Below are positions 20,382 through 30,579 of a stretch of DNA of 64,000 bases, piece by piece (position 1 is the first letter of the stretch; each line of letters opens with the position of its first letter). The notes below the pieces were generated by a model, which saw only the letters and a program-made list of their open reading frames with translations, was not told the origin of the DNA and made no database searches. The DNA is from Clostridia bacterium. GTDB lineage: Bacteria; Bacillota; Clostridia; Christensenellales; Aristaeellaceae. Position numbers and translations under genes: made by a program. The stretch spans positions 248,001-312,000 of the forward strand of contig JAFWEJ010000003.1 in NCBI GenBank assembly GCA_017512985.1, read 5' to 3'.

Positions 20382-21520
20382 TCACTGCTCCTTCAGCTTC
20401 CGTTTCAGTCTTTGCCAGCGGTATTGTAACTCATTTTGTTCCGCTTGTACAGCGTCGCCCTGCCCGAGCCCGGGTTCGCTGATCCGGGCAATCGCCTGCT
20501 CCGTCAGCTTCAGCGCCGCGGGGATGTCCCGCCGGATGTGCTCCTCGTACTTGGCCAGTTCCACATAGGGCAGGGTGCCTCCCCGGCCTTCGCGGATCAT
20601 CTCCCGCCAGACCTCCGCGGCCTCCTCCCGCTGTCCGCTCCGGCGGTAACTGACCGCCAGCGCCGATCCCGCCAGGTCGCCCATACGTCCCCCGCGGGCC
20701 AGCCGGTAACATTTCCGCGCGCGTTCAGTCTGGTCCACCCGCTCCAGCGCCCGGCCCATGGAGTACACATCCTCGCTGAAACGGATCTTTTCCGGATGCA
20801 GGTACAGATCCGCCATATGGTTCAGCAGCACGCACAGGCTGGCGATATCCTGCGCGTTGTGTTTCAGGACGTCCTCCAGCAGGTCCATCCGGCCGGTTTT
20901 CAGGTAGGTGAAGTACCGCTGCGGCACCTCGCTTCCGGGAATGTCGTCCTCCCGGGGTTTGCCGAGGATCACTTCCTCCAGCCGTCCCAGGTTGCACCGC
21001 CCCAGCCGCAGCTTCCACAGCCGGCGGCACATATGCAGCAGGTCCAGGTGCGGCAGTTCCAGGCAGGAGCGGTCCATCCGGTTCATCAGGAAGCGGCTTT
21101 CCAGCAGAGGCACGTCAAAGGTCGTTCCGTTGAAAGTGCACAGCACGTCAAACCGGCCCAGCCCGGCCGCCACATGCTTCAGCAGGTACGGCTCCTCCGG
21201 ATAGTCCCGCATCAGGAACTGGTGTACCTCAAAGCCGTTGTCCGTCAGGAATCCCAGCCCAACGAGAAAAGCCACCGTGCCGCTTCCGCCCAGGCCGGTG
21301 GTCTCCGTATCCAGATACAGGATCCGCCGGGGATCGAAATCCGCCGGCATCTCTTTTTCACTCATCAGGGACAGCGTCTCCCGGGTCAGCTCCCGGGCGC
21401 CGGGAAACTCTTCCTCCGGCCGGTATACGGCAAAGTGCCGGCAGTCGCCTGTTCCCCGTTCCGCCTGTCCTGTCCGGTCCGCGTTATCGCCGCCGACCGC
21501 CCTGAGCTTGTCCCTCAGGT

Positions 21521-21524
<4 letters not shown>
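20382..21524 (-). CDS. mrfB: YprB/MrfB-type exonuclease with C-terminal TPR region
   Basis: The 380-residue protein has an RNase H-like DEDD exonuclease domain: YLDTETTGL (Asp72, Glu74), TFNGTTFDVPLLESR and the HNAQDIASL box. After it come TPR-like helices (about 255-370). In Bacillus subtilis YprB (MrfB) works with the helicase YprA (MrfA) in repair of mitomycin C lesions (established knowledge). Here its start overlaps the stop of the upstream mrfA-type helicase by four bases, the same gene pair. A stand-alone role in RNA turnover cannot be excluded. Confidence 0.88.
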
Positions 21525-23791
<2,267 letters not shown>

Positions 23792-23842
23792 CGTTCCGGC
23801 CTCCTTTTCCCCTGTCTGTTTTGCTTTCCGCTGATTGCTTCC

Positions 23843-23871
23843 ATTATAAAATCATCCCCCTGCCATTGCAA
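23843..23871 (-). promoter_or_regulatory. Promoter of mrfA-mrfB-TPR-lepB
   Basis: On the minus strand TTGCAA and a perfect TATAAT are separated by 17 bases; the start would lie about 45 bases before the mrfA ATG. No LexA-type box is evident. Confidence 0.78.
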
Positions 23872-23907
23872 GGCGAACAAACTGTTTTTTCTGCGCCTGT
23901 CCCATTG

Positions 23908-23933
23908 AAAAAAGGCAGGCTTTTCAGCCTGCC
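23908..23933 (-). terminator. Terminator of the metQ-metN-metI operon
   Basis: On the minus strand GGCAGGC / GCCTGCC with a six-base loop is followed by TTTTTT, directly after the metI stop codon. Confidence 0.85.
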
Positions 23934-23940
23934 GGAACGA

Positions 23941-24654
23941 TTATTTGTTTTTCAGCCGCTTGTCGGCCCTGGCCGCCAGGTGCGTTCCGATACTCTGGAA
24001 CAGCTGCACCAGCAGCACCAGCACGATCACCGCCAGATAAAGCACAGCGTACTTGTACCGGCTGTATCCGTAGTTGATCGCGATCTTGCCCAGGCCGCCG
24101 CCGCCCATGGCGCCGCTCATGGCCGTATAGCCCAGGATCGTCGTAATCGCCAGGGTGAAGTTGGTGATCAGGCTCGGCACGCTCTCCGGCAGCATCACCC
24201 GGAAGACGATCTCCCAAGGGCTTGCGCCCATGCTCTGCGCCATCTCAATCACGTTCGGATCCAGTTCCCGCAGGCTGCTCTCCACCAGGCGCGCCGCGAA
24301 CGGGAAGGCCGCCACCACCAGCGGAACGATCGAAGCGACCGATCCGATCGAGGTGCCGACTATCGTCCGGGTCAGCGGGATTACCATCACAATCAGGATC
24401 AGGAACGGCACAGACCGGAGGAAGTTGATCAGTACATTCAGGAACTTCATCAGCGGCTTAGGCAGCGGATGGATTCCCTTCTCGTCCCCCGTCACCAGCA
24501 GGATCCCCAGCGGAAGGCCGATCAGGATCGCAAACAGGGTGGAAAGGATCGTCACATAAACCGTTTCCCAGAGGCCCTGAGGGAATTCCGTCAGGAATAC
24601 ATGCCACGCTTCCGCCAGTTTGTCCGGCTCAAACGCCTTTAAAAACTGATCCAT
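23941..24654 (-). CDS. metI: Methionine ABC transporter permease
   Basis: The 237-residue permease has about five to six membrane segments and the binding-protein-dependent transport EAA-like region (AQSMGASPWEIVFRVMLPESVPSL). Together with the adjacent MetN and MetQ homologues this identifies the MetNIQ importer for methionine and its derivatives. Its ATG shares one base with the stop of metN, so the genes are coupled. Confidence 0.93.
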   Translation of the reverse strand: MDQFLKAFEPDKLAEAWHVFLTEFPQGLWETVYVTILSTLFAILIGLPLGILLVTGDEKGIHPLPKPLMKFLNVLINFLRSVPFLILIVMVIPLTRTIVGTSIGSVASIVPLVVAAFPFAARLVESSLRELDPNVIEMAQSMGASPWEIVFRVMLPESVPSLITNFTLAITTILGYTAMSGAMGGGGLGKIAINYGYSRYKYAVLYLAVIVLVLLVQLFQSIGTHLAARADKRLKNK

Positions 24655-25679
24655 TATTCACCCTCCTTCCGTCCATATTCCGTTTCCACCTGAACCGTGA
24701 TGTTTTCCTTTTCGGAAAGGTATTTCACGGCAGCCGCCAGTTCGTCCGGCCCGCCGGGAATATCCAGGATCATATATCCGTAGGCCTTCCCGCCGATCGT
24801 CCGGGTGGAAGCGCCCAGGATGCTGGCCAGGATGCCGCAGTCCACCGCCATCTTCGCGATCAGCGGTTCGCGGGAGGTATCGGCCCCGTTGAAGATCACG
24901 CGCACATGCTGCCCGCCTTCGGTGAGCAGGGAAACGCTGTCCGCCATCTCCGGGAAGACCAGGGAACGGGTCGCGGCCGCCTTCGGCCGGGAGAACACCT
25001 CGCTGACGTCGCCTTCCTCCACGACCTCGCCGTTCTCAAGGATCGCCACCCGGTTGCAGATCTCCTGCACCACGCTCATCTGGTGGGTAATCACGATCAC
25101 CGTGATCCCCATCTTCCGGTTGATCTCCCGGATCAGTTCCAGGATGGAATGGGTGGTCTTCGGGTCCAGGGCGGAAGTCGCCTCGTCGCAGAGCAGCACC
25201 TTCGGGTTGGTCGCCAGCGCCCGCGCGATCGCGACGCGCTGCTGCTGCCCGCCGGACAGCTGGGCCGGATAGCTGTTCGCCTTGTCCGGCAGGCCTACCG
25301 TCTGCAGCAGTTCCCTGGCCCTTGCCTCCGCCTCCGCGCGGGGAACCCTGGCCAGCTTCAGCGGAAACATCACGTTCTGCAGGCAGGTGCGCTGCATCAG
25401 CAGGTTAAAGGACTGGAAGATCATCGTCACCGACCGGCGGATGTCACGGATCTCCTTCTTGCCCAGCGAGCCCAGATCCTGACCGTCCAGCAGCACGCTG
25501 CCTTCCGTCGGCCGCTCCAGCATGTTGATGCAGCGGACCAGCGTACTCTTGCCGGCGCCGCTCATACCGATGATGCCGTATATATCCCCGTCCCGGATGG
25601 TCAGGTTGATGTGCCGCAGGGCATCCACCTGGCCGTCAGCCGTCATAAAGCTTTTCGACAGGTTCCTCAGCTCAATCAT
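24654..25679 (-). CDS. metN: Methionine ABC transporter ATP-binding protein
   Basis: The 341-residue ATPase shows Walker A GMSGAGKST, signature LSGGQQQRVAIARAL, Walker B VLLCDEATSALDP and the switch histidine in VIVITHQMS. After about residue 250 it has the extra C-terminal NIL/ACT-like regulatory domain found in MetN, where bound methionine inhibits transport. It is the middle gene of metQ-metN-metI. Confidence 0.94.
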   Translation of the reverse strand: MIELRNLSKSFMTADGQVDALRHINLTIRDGDIYGIIGMSGAGKSTLVRCINMLERPTEGSVLLDGQDLGSLGKKEIRDIRRSVTMIFQSFNLLMQRTCLQNVMFPLKLARVPRAEAEARARELLQTVGLPDKANSYPAQLSGGQQQRVAIARALATNPKVLLCDEATSALDPKTTHSILELIREINRKMGITVIVITHQMSVVQEICNRVAILENGEVVEEGDVSEVFSRPKAAATRSLVFPEMADSVSLLTEGGQHVRVIFNGADTSREPLIAKMAVDCGILASILGASTRTIGGKAYGYMILDIPGGPDELAAAVKYLSEKENITVQVETEYGRKEGE

Positions 25680-25699
25680 TTTTCAGCCTCCGAAACAAA

Positions 25700-25725
25700 G
25701 GACACACCGGGTTTCCGGTGTGTCC
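25700..25725 (-). terminator. Intra-operon hairpin between metQ and metN
   Basis: A perfect 11 bp stem GGACACACCGG / CCGGTGTGTCC with loop of four bases lies in the metQ-metN gap. On the minus strand it is followed by TTTGTTT, so it could act as a partial terminator that leaves metQ mRNA in excess, or as an RNA-stabilising 3' end. Confidence 0.6.
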
Positions 25726-25772
25726 GAAATTCCAGACCCATTATACGGGACTTTCCTTTGTCTGGCAAGAAA

Positions 25773-26618
25773 TCACTTTCCGAGGGCGGACAGGTCCTTC
25801 TGCTTGCCGCCGTACAGGCCCATGGGCTCCGTGTGGACGATCGCGACGCTCACGACGTTGCCGCCGGTCTGGGCCACATATTCGTCCAGGTAGGGCTGAT
25901 GCTGGAAGTAGTTTGCGTACGCGTCGCCGGCGTCAACCGCGGGGTTTTCCTCGGTGTATCCGGAGAACACCTGGATCTCCAGGTTGATGTTCTTCGCGGC
26001 CAGGATCTCCTTGACAACCTCAAGCACCTGCGCATGCGGGGCGGCGGTGGCGGCCACGATGATTGTCTGGCCGGCCAGCGCATCGTAATCCACATCGGGA
26101 TCATAGCCGTCGGTGGGGTTTTCAACCACGCTCAGCACGGCGCCGGCATAGGTCTTCTCAATGAATTCCTTCACCTGCTGGCTGGTGGCAGCAGCCACGA
26201 GCGCCTTGGTCAGGGGAGCGTCAATGTTGTCGCCCTTCACGGCGATCACATTCGCGCGGGGCAGGTACTTCTCTTCCACTTCAACCAGCAGGGCGTCGTT
26301 GATCTGGATGCCGGCAGCCAGCGCGTCCAGGACGAAGTTGCTGTTGATGATCGCGTAGTCCAGGTCCGGCAGCTGGTTGGGCAGCAGTTCAGCCTGAACC
26401 TCAACGATCTCGATGTTGTCAGCGATCACGTCCGCCTTCGTGGCGGTTTCACCGGCGCCTTCCTTCAGCTGGATCACACCATTGTCAGCCAGCAGCTGCA
26501 GCGCGCGGGCTTCGTTGGTGGTATCGTCCGGAACACCGATCTTAATGGTATCCGCCAGGGCGGCGGTCAGGGACAGAGTCAGTACCAGGGCAACAACCAG
26601 AGCGATGATCTTTTTCAT
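25773..26618 (-). CDS. metQ: MetQ-type methionine-binding protein
   Basis: The 281-residue NlpA/MetQ-family binding protein has a signal peptide (MKKIIALVVALVLTLSLTAA), then KIGVPDDTTNEARALQLL and the family features YAIINSNFVLDAL and YFQHQPYLDEY. Most MetQ proteins are lipoproteins; here no cysteine follows the signal peptide and an A-x-A-like end (ALA) suggests signal peptidase I. The ATG at 26618 follows AAAGGAGAT at six bases. It is the first gene of the importer operon. Confidence 0.92.
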   Translation of the reverse strand: MKKIIALVVALVLTLSLTAALADTIKIGVPDDTTNEARALQLLADNGVIQLKEGAGETATKADVIADNIEIVEVQAELLPNQLPDLDYAIINSNFVLDALAAGIQINDALLVEVEEKYLPRANVIAVKGDNIDAPLTKALVAAATSQQVKEFIEKTYAGAVLSVVENPTDGYDPDVDYDALAGQTIIVAATAAPHAQVLEVVKEILAAKNINLEIQVFSGYTEENPAVDAGDAYANYFQHQPYLDEYVAQTGGNVVSVAIVHTEPMGLYGGKQKDLSALGK

Positions 26619-26664
26619 GGGGGTATCTCCTTTCATTTATCAAAACATAGTCGTTTGTCAGTTT

Positions 26665-26733
26665 TTATCCGGGGCGCCGCATTCGGTAACATCGGCGCAT
26701 TCGGCCGTCCCGCCAGGTTGTTTTTCCTTTCAC
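26665..26733 (-). CDS. Possible 22-residue leader peptide upstream of metQ
   Basis: A GTG at 26733 follows GAGGAGG with seven-base spacing and opens a 22-codon frame ending with TAA at 26665, inside the metQ leader and about 25 bases after the predicted transcription start. The peptide is very basic and holds two further methionine codons (MRRCYRMRR near the end). The RNA after the start can pair through GCGCCG / CGGCGC. A translated leader ORF controlling metQ is plausible, but conservation is untested. Confidence 0.35.
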   Translation of the reverse strand: MKGKTTWRDGRMRRCYRMRRPG

Positions 26734-26764
26734 GGCGCTCCCTCCTCGTGTTTTGATGGTACGT

Positions 26765-26794
26765 ATTATAGCCGTCCGGTTTCCTCCTGTCCAA
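26765..26794 (-). promoter_or_regulatory. Promoter of metQ-metN-metI
   Basis: On the minus strand TTGGAC and a perfect TATAAT are separated by 18 bases. Transcription would begin near 26757, leaving a leader of about 140 bases before metQ. I find no SAM-riboswitch core in it. Confidence 0.65.
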
Positions 26795-27018
26795 TACCCG
26801 AAAACAATAAGCAGTTATAAATTGAATCTATAGCATTCCGGCTGCCCGCCGCGCCCGGCCGGTACTCCGTTTTGTCCCTTCTGTGGTGATAAAGTGGGGT
26901 TTTATACCTTTCTTGTTTCCATTATTTTCCTTTTTGTGTCATTGACTATGATTTCTGTTTCTGTTTTTATGTATTTTGTGGGCTTTTGTGGCATTTCTTT
27001 TCTTTTTCGGATTCCCTG
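26795..27018. other. Divergent intergenic stretch without a gene
   Basis: This T-rich stretch separates the metQ and heavy-metal promoters. It holds an imperfect dyad GGTGATAAA...TTTTATACC (around 26887-26910) and no open frame with a ribosome binding site. Confidence 0.45.
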
Positions 27019-27047
27019 TTGACAGCTTTTCGTTTTCCTGTTATCAT
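27019..27047 (+). promoter_or_regulatory. Promoter of the heavy-metal efflux operon
   Basis: TTGACA and TATCAT are separated by 17 bases, with the predicted start near 27055, right at the left edge of the operator at 27057-27078. Confidence 0.85.
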
Positions 27048-27056
27048 TCAGTTAAA

Positions 27057-27078
27057 CGATTAAATGATTGTTTAATCG
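27057..27078. promoter_or_regulatory. Operator for the ArsR-type metal sensor
   Basis: A perfect inverted repeat CGATTAAA-TGATTG-TTTAATCG overlaps the start of transcription. Spacing and position are as expected for an ArsR/SmtB-family repressor, and such a regulator is encoded at the end of the operon. Metal binding would release it (family knowledge). Confidence 0.75.
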
Positions 27079-27102
27079 TAATGCGGAAAAGAGGCGACCG
27101 AC

Positions 27103-27321
27103 GTGAAGAAGACCTATAAGATCGAAGTGGACTGCGCGAACTGCGCCAACAAAATGGAAGACGCCGCCCGGAAGACGGCCGGCGTGAAAGAAGCCACCGT
27201 GAACTTCATGACCCAGAAGATGATCGTGGAGTTTGACGAAGGCGCCGACGCCGCGTCCGTCATGGAGAATGTGGCTGCCGCGTGCAAAAAAGTGGAAGAT
27301 GACTGCGAGATTTACCTCTGA
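27103..27321 (+). CDS. Stand-alone heavy-metal-associated (HMA) domain protein
   Basis: The 72-residue protein is a single HMA ferredoxin-like domain with metal site VDCANCANKM (Cys11, Cys14). It begins at GTG 27103 with a GAGG site eight bases upstream. It is the first gene of an operon with a P-type ATPase that lacks its own N-terminal metal-binding domain, so it probably acts as that pump's detached metal-binding domain or chaperone. The CANC form is more common in Zn/Cd systems than the MxCxxC of copper chaperones. Confidence 0.9.
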   Translation: MKKTYKIEVDCANCANKMEDAARKTAGVKEATVNFMTQKMIVEFDEGADAASVMENVAAACKKVEDDCEIYL

Positions 27322-27393
27322 TTCTTTCATCTTTCATACGCAGTCATAAATTTATAGAAGCAATCTGAAGGTTTCTGCGGAAGGAGTGGGAAT

Positions 27394-29286
27394 ATGACCA
27401 GAAAGCAAAAGAAGATGCTGATCCGTATCGTCATCGCCGCCGTGCTGATGGTTGTCCTGCATTTCCTGCCGGAATTTGTGCAGGTCAGCAATACCCCGCT
27501 GTTCCTGCTCTGGCTGGTCCCCTACGGGATCATCGGATACGACATCCTGAAGAAAGCCTGGAAGGGCATCCTGAACCGCCAGGTATTCGACGAAAACTTC
27601 CTGATGGCCGTCGCGACGCTCGGTGCCCTGGCCATCGGCCTGCTGAAGACCGGGGACTACGACGAGGCCGTCGCGGTCATGCTGTTCTACCAGATCGGCG
27701 AACTGTTCCAGAGCTACGCCGTCGGCAAAAGCCGCCGGAATATCAGCGAGCTCATGGACATCCGTCCGGATTACGCCAATATCGAACAGGACGGGCAGCT
27801 GGTCCGCGTGGATCCGGACGAAGTGGAGGTCGGCGCCGTCATCACCGTCAACCCCGGGGAAAAGATCCCGATCGACGGCATGGTGGAAACCGGCGAGTCC
27901 AGCCTCAACACCAGCGCCCTGACCGGTGAGAGCGTCCCGCGGGACGTGAAACCTGGGGATGAAGTCGTCAGCGGCTGCATCAATATGAGCGGCGTGCTGC
28001 GTATCCGGACCACGAAAGCCTTCGGCGAATCCACCGTCAGCAGGGTGCTGGACCTGGTGGAGAACGCCTCCTCCCGCAAATCCCGCAGCGAGAACTTCAT
28101 TGCCCGCTTCGCGCGGTACTATACCCCCGTCGTGGTCATCGGCGCCGCGGCGCTGGCGGTCCTGCCCCCGCTGGTCCGGCTGGTTCTTTCCCTGCCGCCC
28201 GAGTGGGGCGAATGGATCTACAGAGCGCTCACTTTCCTGGTTATCAGCTGCCCCTGCGCGCTGGTCATCAGTATCCCGCTCAGCTTCTTCGCCGGCATCG
28301 GCGGTGCCGGCAAGGCCGGCGTCCTGATCAAGGGTTCCAACTATCTGGAGGCCCTGGCAAAAACCGGTACCGTCGTCTTTGACAAGACCGGCACCCTGAC
28401 CATGGGCGTGTTCGATGTCGTGGATATCCATCACAGCGAACTGGACCGGGAGACCATGCTGGAATACGCCGCGCTGGCGGAATGCGCCTCCTCCCATCCC
28501 ATCGCCGCAAGTATCCGGAAGGCCTGGGGAAAACCCGTTGACCTGTCCCGGGTTGGTAAAGTGGAGGAGATCGGCGGCAACGGCGTCGTCGTGGAGATTG
28601 ACGGAAAACAGGTTGCCGCCGGCAGCAGCCGCCTCATGCGCCGCCTGGGTGTCGGGCCCATCGAGTGCCGCAGCGCCGGCACGATTGTCCATATGGCCAT
28701 CGGCGGCGAATACGCCGGCCACATCGTCATTTCCGATGTGGTCAAGCCCGACGCGGCCGAGGCGATTGCTTCCCTGAAGCGCGCCGGCGTCCGCTCCACC
28801 GTCATGCTGACCGGAGACGGTCCGTCGGCAGCCGCGCAGGTTGCGGAAGCCCTGGGAATCGACCGGGTCCACAGCGATCTCCTGCCCGGTGACAAGGTGG
28901 ATAAAGTGGAAGAGCTGCTGAAAGAGAAAAAAGCCGGCGAGACGCTGGCCTTTGTGGGCGACGGCATCAACGACGCACCGGTGCTCAGCCGGGCGGACCT
29001 GGGCATCGCCATGGGTGCCATGGGATCGGACGCCGCAATCGAGGCGGCGGACGTAGTCCTCATGGACGACAATCCCCTGAAGGTCTCCAAGGCAATCCGC
29101 ATCGCCCGCAAATGCATGGGCATCGTCCGGGAAAACATCGCCTTCGCCCTCGGCGTCAAAGCAATCTGCCTGGTCCTCGGTGCGCTGGGCATCGCCAATA
29201 TGTGGCTTGCGGTCTTTGCCGACGTGGGCGTCATGATCCTTGCCGTACTCAACGCCATCCGTGCCCTGTTTGTCAGCAGGCTGTAA
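27394..29286 (+). CDS. Heavy-metal P1B-type ATPase (Zn/Cd/Pb class likely)
   Basis: The 630-residue membrane pump exports heavy-metal ions. It contains TGES (about 178), the intramembrane CPC motif in ISCPCALVIS (286-288), the phosphorylation site DKTGTLT (Asp330) and the GDGINDAP hinge with the following DLGIAMG. It has no N-terminal metal-binding domain; that domain is encoded separately as the first gene of the operon. The CPC motif alone does not separate Cu(I) from Zn/Cd pumps, but the SCPCALVISIPL context, CANC partner and ArsR-type regulator favour Zn/Cd. A GGAAGGAG site precedes the ATG. Confidence 0.93.
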   Translation: MTRKQKKMLIRIVIAAVLMVVLHFLPEFVQVSNTPLFLLWLVPYGIIGYDILKKAWKGILNRQVFDENFLMAVATLGALAIGLLKTGDYDEAVAVMLFYQIGELFQSYAVGKSRRNISELMDIRPDYANIEQDGQLVRVDPDEVEVGAVITVNPGEKIPIDGMVETGESSLNTSALTGESVPRDVKPGDEVVSGCINMSGVLRIRTTKAFGESTVSRVLDLVENASSRKSRSENFIARFARYYTPVVVIGAAALAVLPPLVRLVLSLPPEWGEWIYRALTFLVISCPCALVISIPLSFFAGIGGAGKAGVLIKGSNYLEALAKTGTVVFDKTGTLTMGVFDVVDIHHSELDRETMLEYAALAECASSHPIAASIRKAWGKPVDLSRVGKVEEIGGNGVVVEIDGKQVAAGSSRLMRRLGVGPIECRSAGTIVHMAIGGEYAGHIVISDVVKPDAAEAIASLKRAGVRSTVMLTGDGPSAAAQVAEALGIDRVHSDLLPGDKVDKVEELLKEKKAGETLAFVGDGINDAPVLSRADLGIAMGAMGSDAAIEAADVVLMDDNPLKVSKAIRIARKCMGIVRENIAFALGVKAICLVLGALGIANMWLAVFADVGVMILAVLNAIRALFVSRL

Positions 29287-29302
29287 AGAAAGGAAGTTCA
29301 GC

Positions 29303-29662
29303 ATGGAAAACGGAAAGCTGCCCCATGACCACCATTCCGGGATTGAAAAGGAATTTGACCACATGCCCGCCCCGGAAGCCTTTGAGGTGACCGCGGACCT
29401 GTTCAAGCTCATGAGCGACCTCACCCGGGTGCGCCTCTTCTGGCTCCTCTGCCACTGCGAGGAATGCGTGCTGAACCTGTCTGTGATGATGAACATGTCC
29501 AGTCCTGCCCTCTCCCATCACCTGAAGCTGCTGAAGGCCTGCGGGCTCATCGTCAGCCGGAGGGAAGGCAAGGAGGTCTATTACAAAGCCGCGGGCAACG
29601 AGCAGGCGTCCGCCCTGCACCACGTCATCGAGCATGTGGCGGAGATCGCCTGCCCGGAATAA
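29303..29662 (+). CDS. ArsR/SmtB-family metal-sensing repressor
   Basis: The 119-residue winged-helix protein has the DNA-recognition region SSPALSHHLKLLKACGLIVSRREGK and the wing EVYYKAA. Candidate metal ligands are Cys50, Cys52 and Cys55 (LLCHCEECVLNL, similar to the CadC alpha3N cysteine site), N-terminal histidines (PHDHH) and a C-terminal HHVIEH segment similar to the alpha5 site. It starts at the ATG 29303 behind GAAAGGAAG, 16 bases after the pump gene. It most likely represses the operon at the palindrome 27057-27078. Confidence 0.92.
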   Translation: MENGKLPHDHHSGIEKEFDHMPAPEAFEVTADLFKLMSDLTRVRLFWLLCHCEECVLNLSVMMNMSSPALSHHLKLLKACGLIVSRREGKEVYYKAAGNEQASALHHVIEHVAEIACPE

Positions 29663-29674
29663 ACCGCTTCACTG

Positions 29675-29709
29675 AAAACGGATCAGGCCGTCGCGCCTGA
29701 TCCGTTTTT
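29675..29709. terminator. Bidirectional terminator between ArsR and GGDEF genes
   Basis: A perfect 14 bp stem AAAACGGATCAGGC / GCCTGATCCGTTTT with a six-base loop separates two convergent genes, with T runs on both strands. Confidence 0.9.
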
Positions 29710-29720
29710 CTGTTCAATAA

Positions 29721-30428
29721 TCAGATATCGTATTTCTTCAGCAGCAGGTCCAGGCCTTCCCGCAGGAGGATCGCCTCGCCCACGCCTTCGCGCTTTGAAA
29801 GCTTTGCCAGGCGCTGCAGCTGATCCTGGGTGAAATGGCTGGTCTTCGGAACCATTTTCTCTTCCTTGGCCATGGCCACCCTGTCCCCGCCGGAAACCTT
29901 GGCCCGGTACAGCGCGCCGTCCGCTTTGCGGATCAGCTCCGCGCAGCGGTTCGCGTCCTCAAAGGCAGTCGCCATGCCGATGGTCACCGTCTGCCGCACG
30001 CCGTCCGGCGTCTTTACGCTGTAATTGTTCTTAAGTTCGTTCAGGAACAGGAAGATCTCCTCCCGCTCCATTGTTCCGCGGAACAGGATGGCAAATTCGT
30101 CACCGCCGATCCGGTAAACTTTCGCGCCTTCCGGCAGGCTGTCCCGGATATACTTCCCGGCTTCGATCAGGACCCGGTCGCCTTCGTCGCCGCTGAAGTC
30201 CTTGTTGATGTGGTCAAATTTGTCGCAGTCGATCAGCGCGATGGCGACGGTCTCGCCGTTCGCCTCGGCGTCAGAATTCAGGATCGCGTTCAGGTCCTCT
30301 TCAAACGCGTCCCCGTTCGGGAACTGCAGCGCGTCGTTGACCGCGCTCACCTTCCGCTCAGCGTGCCGCTTTGCCAGTTCCCTGTGGTCCTCCACAGTGA
30401 ACGGCCTGCGTTCCTCATTCTTTTTCAT
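29721..30428 (-). CDS. GGDEF-domain protein with C-terminal ribbon-helix-helix domain
   Basis: The 235-residue soluble protein has a GGDEF domain at about 55-185 with an intact active-site motif YRIGGDEFAILF (108-112), preceded by the metal/nucleotide residues ALIDCDKFDHIN. It should be able to make cyclic di-GMP or a related nucleotide if it dimerises. The usual inhibitory-site RxxD just before GGDEF is absent. Residues about 196-233 (TSHFTQDQLQRLAKLSKREG...REGLDLLLKKY) look like a CopG-type ribbon-helix-helix DNA-binding domain. The upstream region carries two perfect palindromes, one at the -35 position, so the protein may bind its own promoter. The fusion and its role are inferred from sequence patterns only. 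Confidence 0.82.
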   Translation of the reverse strand: MKKNEERRPFTVEDHRELAKRHAERKVSAVNDALQFPNGDAFEEDLNAILNSDAEANGETVAIALIDCDKFDHINKDFSGDEGDRVLIEAGKYIRDSLPEGAKVYRIGGDEFAILFRGTMEREEIFLFLNELKNNYSVKTPDGVRQTVTIGMATAFEDANRCAELIRKADGALYRAKVSGGDRVAMAKEEKMVPKTSHFTQDQLQRLAKLSKREGVGEAILLREGLDLLLKKYDI

Positions 30429-30449
30429 ATCTTATATGCTCCTCTCTGT

Positions 30450-30455
30450 ATTATA
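30450..30455 (-). promoter_or_regulatory. -10 box (TATAAT) of the GGDEF-RHH gene
   Basis: On the minus strand a perfect TATAAT lies about 20 bases before the start codon region. The matching -35 position has only a poor hexamer (TATTTC) and is covered by the palindrome 30461-30483, so an activator or repressor acting there is likely. Confidence 0.55.
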
Positions 30456-30460
30456 TCTTT

Positions 30461-30504
30461 GATATTATTTCTGAAATAATATCTGTGTGATAATATTTAT
30501 CACA
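30461..30504. promoter_or_regulatory. Two perfect palindromes upstream of the GGDEF-RHH gene
   Basis: GATATTATTTC-T-GAAATAATATC (30461-30483) and TGTGATAA-TAT-TTATCACA (30486-30504) stand side by side; a shorter ATATC-TTT-GATAT dyad (30453-30465) overlaps the first. The repeated GATAT/ATATC half-sites are the kind of spaced sites that ribbon-helix-helix proteins use. Confidence 0.65.
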
Positions 30505-30533
30505 TCGTTGTTTGCCTGTCAATACCCAAAAAC

Positions 30534-30560
30534 AAAAAATCCGGAAATTTCTTTCCGGAT
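30534..30560 (-). terminator. Terminator of the SGNH-GH51 operon
   Basis: On the minus strand ATCCGGAAA / TTTCCGGAT with loop GAAA is followed by TTTTTTG, about 20 bases after the GH51 stop codon. Confidence 0.85.
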
Positions 30561-30579
30561 CATGGAAGATTGCTTTCAC

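Noticed and set aside
26619-26757. SAM riboswitch or T-box in the metQ leader
   Set aside because: The leader from the predicted start is about 140 bases and I could not find the conserved core of a SAM riboswitch or a T-box GGTGG-type sequence; a covariance-model search would settle it.
26795-27018. MraZ-type or other repressor box around AAAGTGGGG
   Set aside because: Only a single TGGGG unit is present, whereas MraZ sites are direct repeats.
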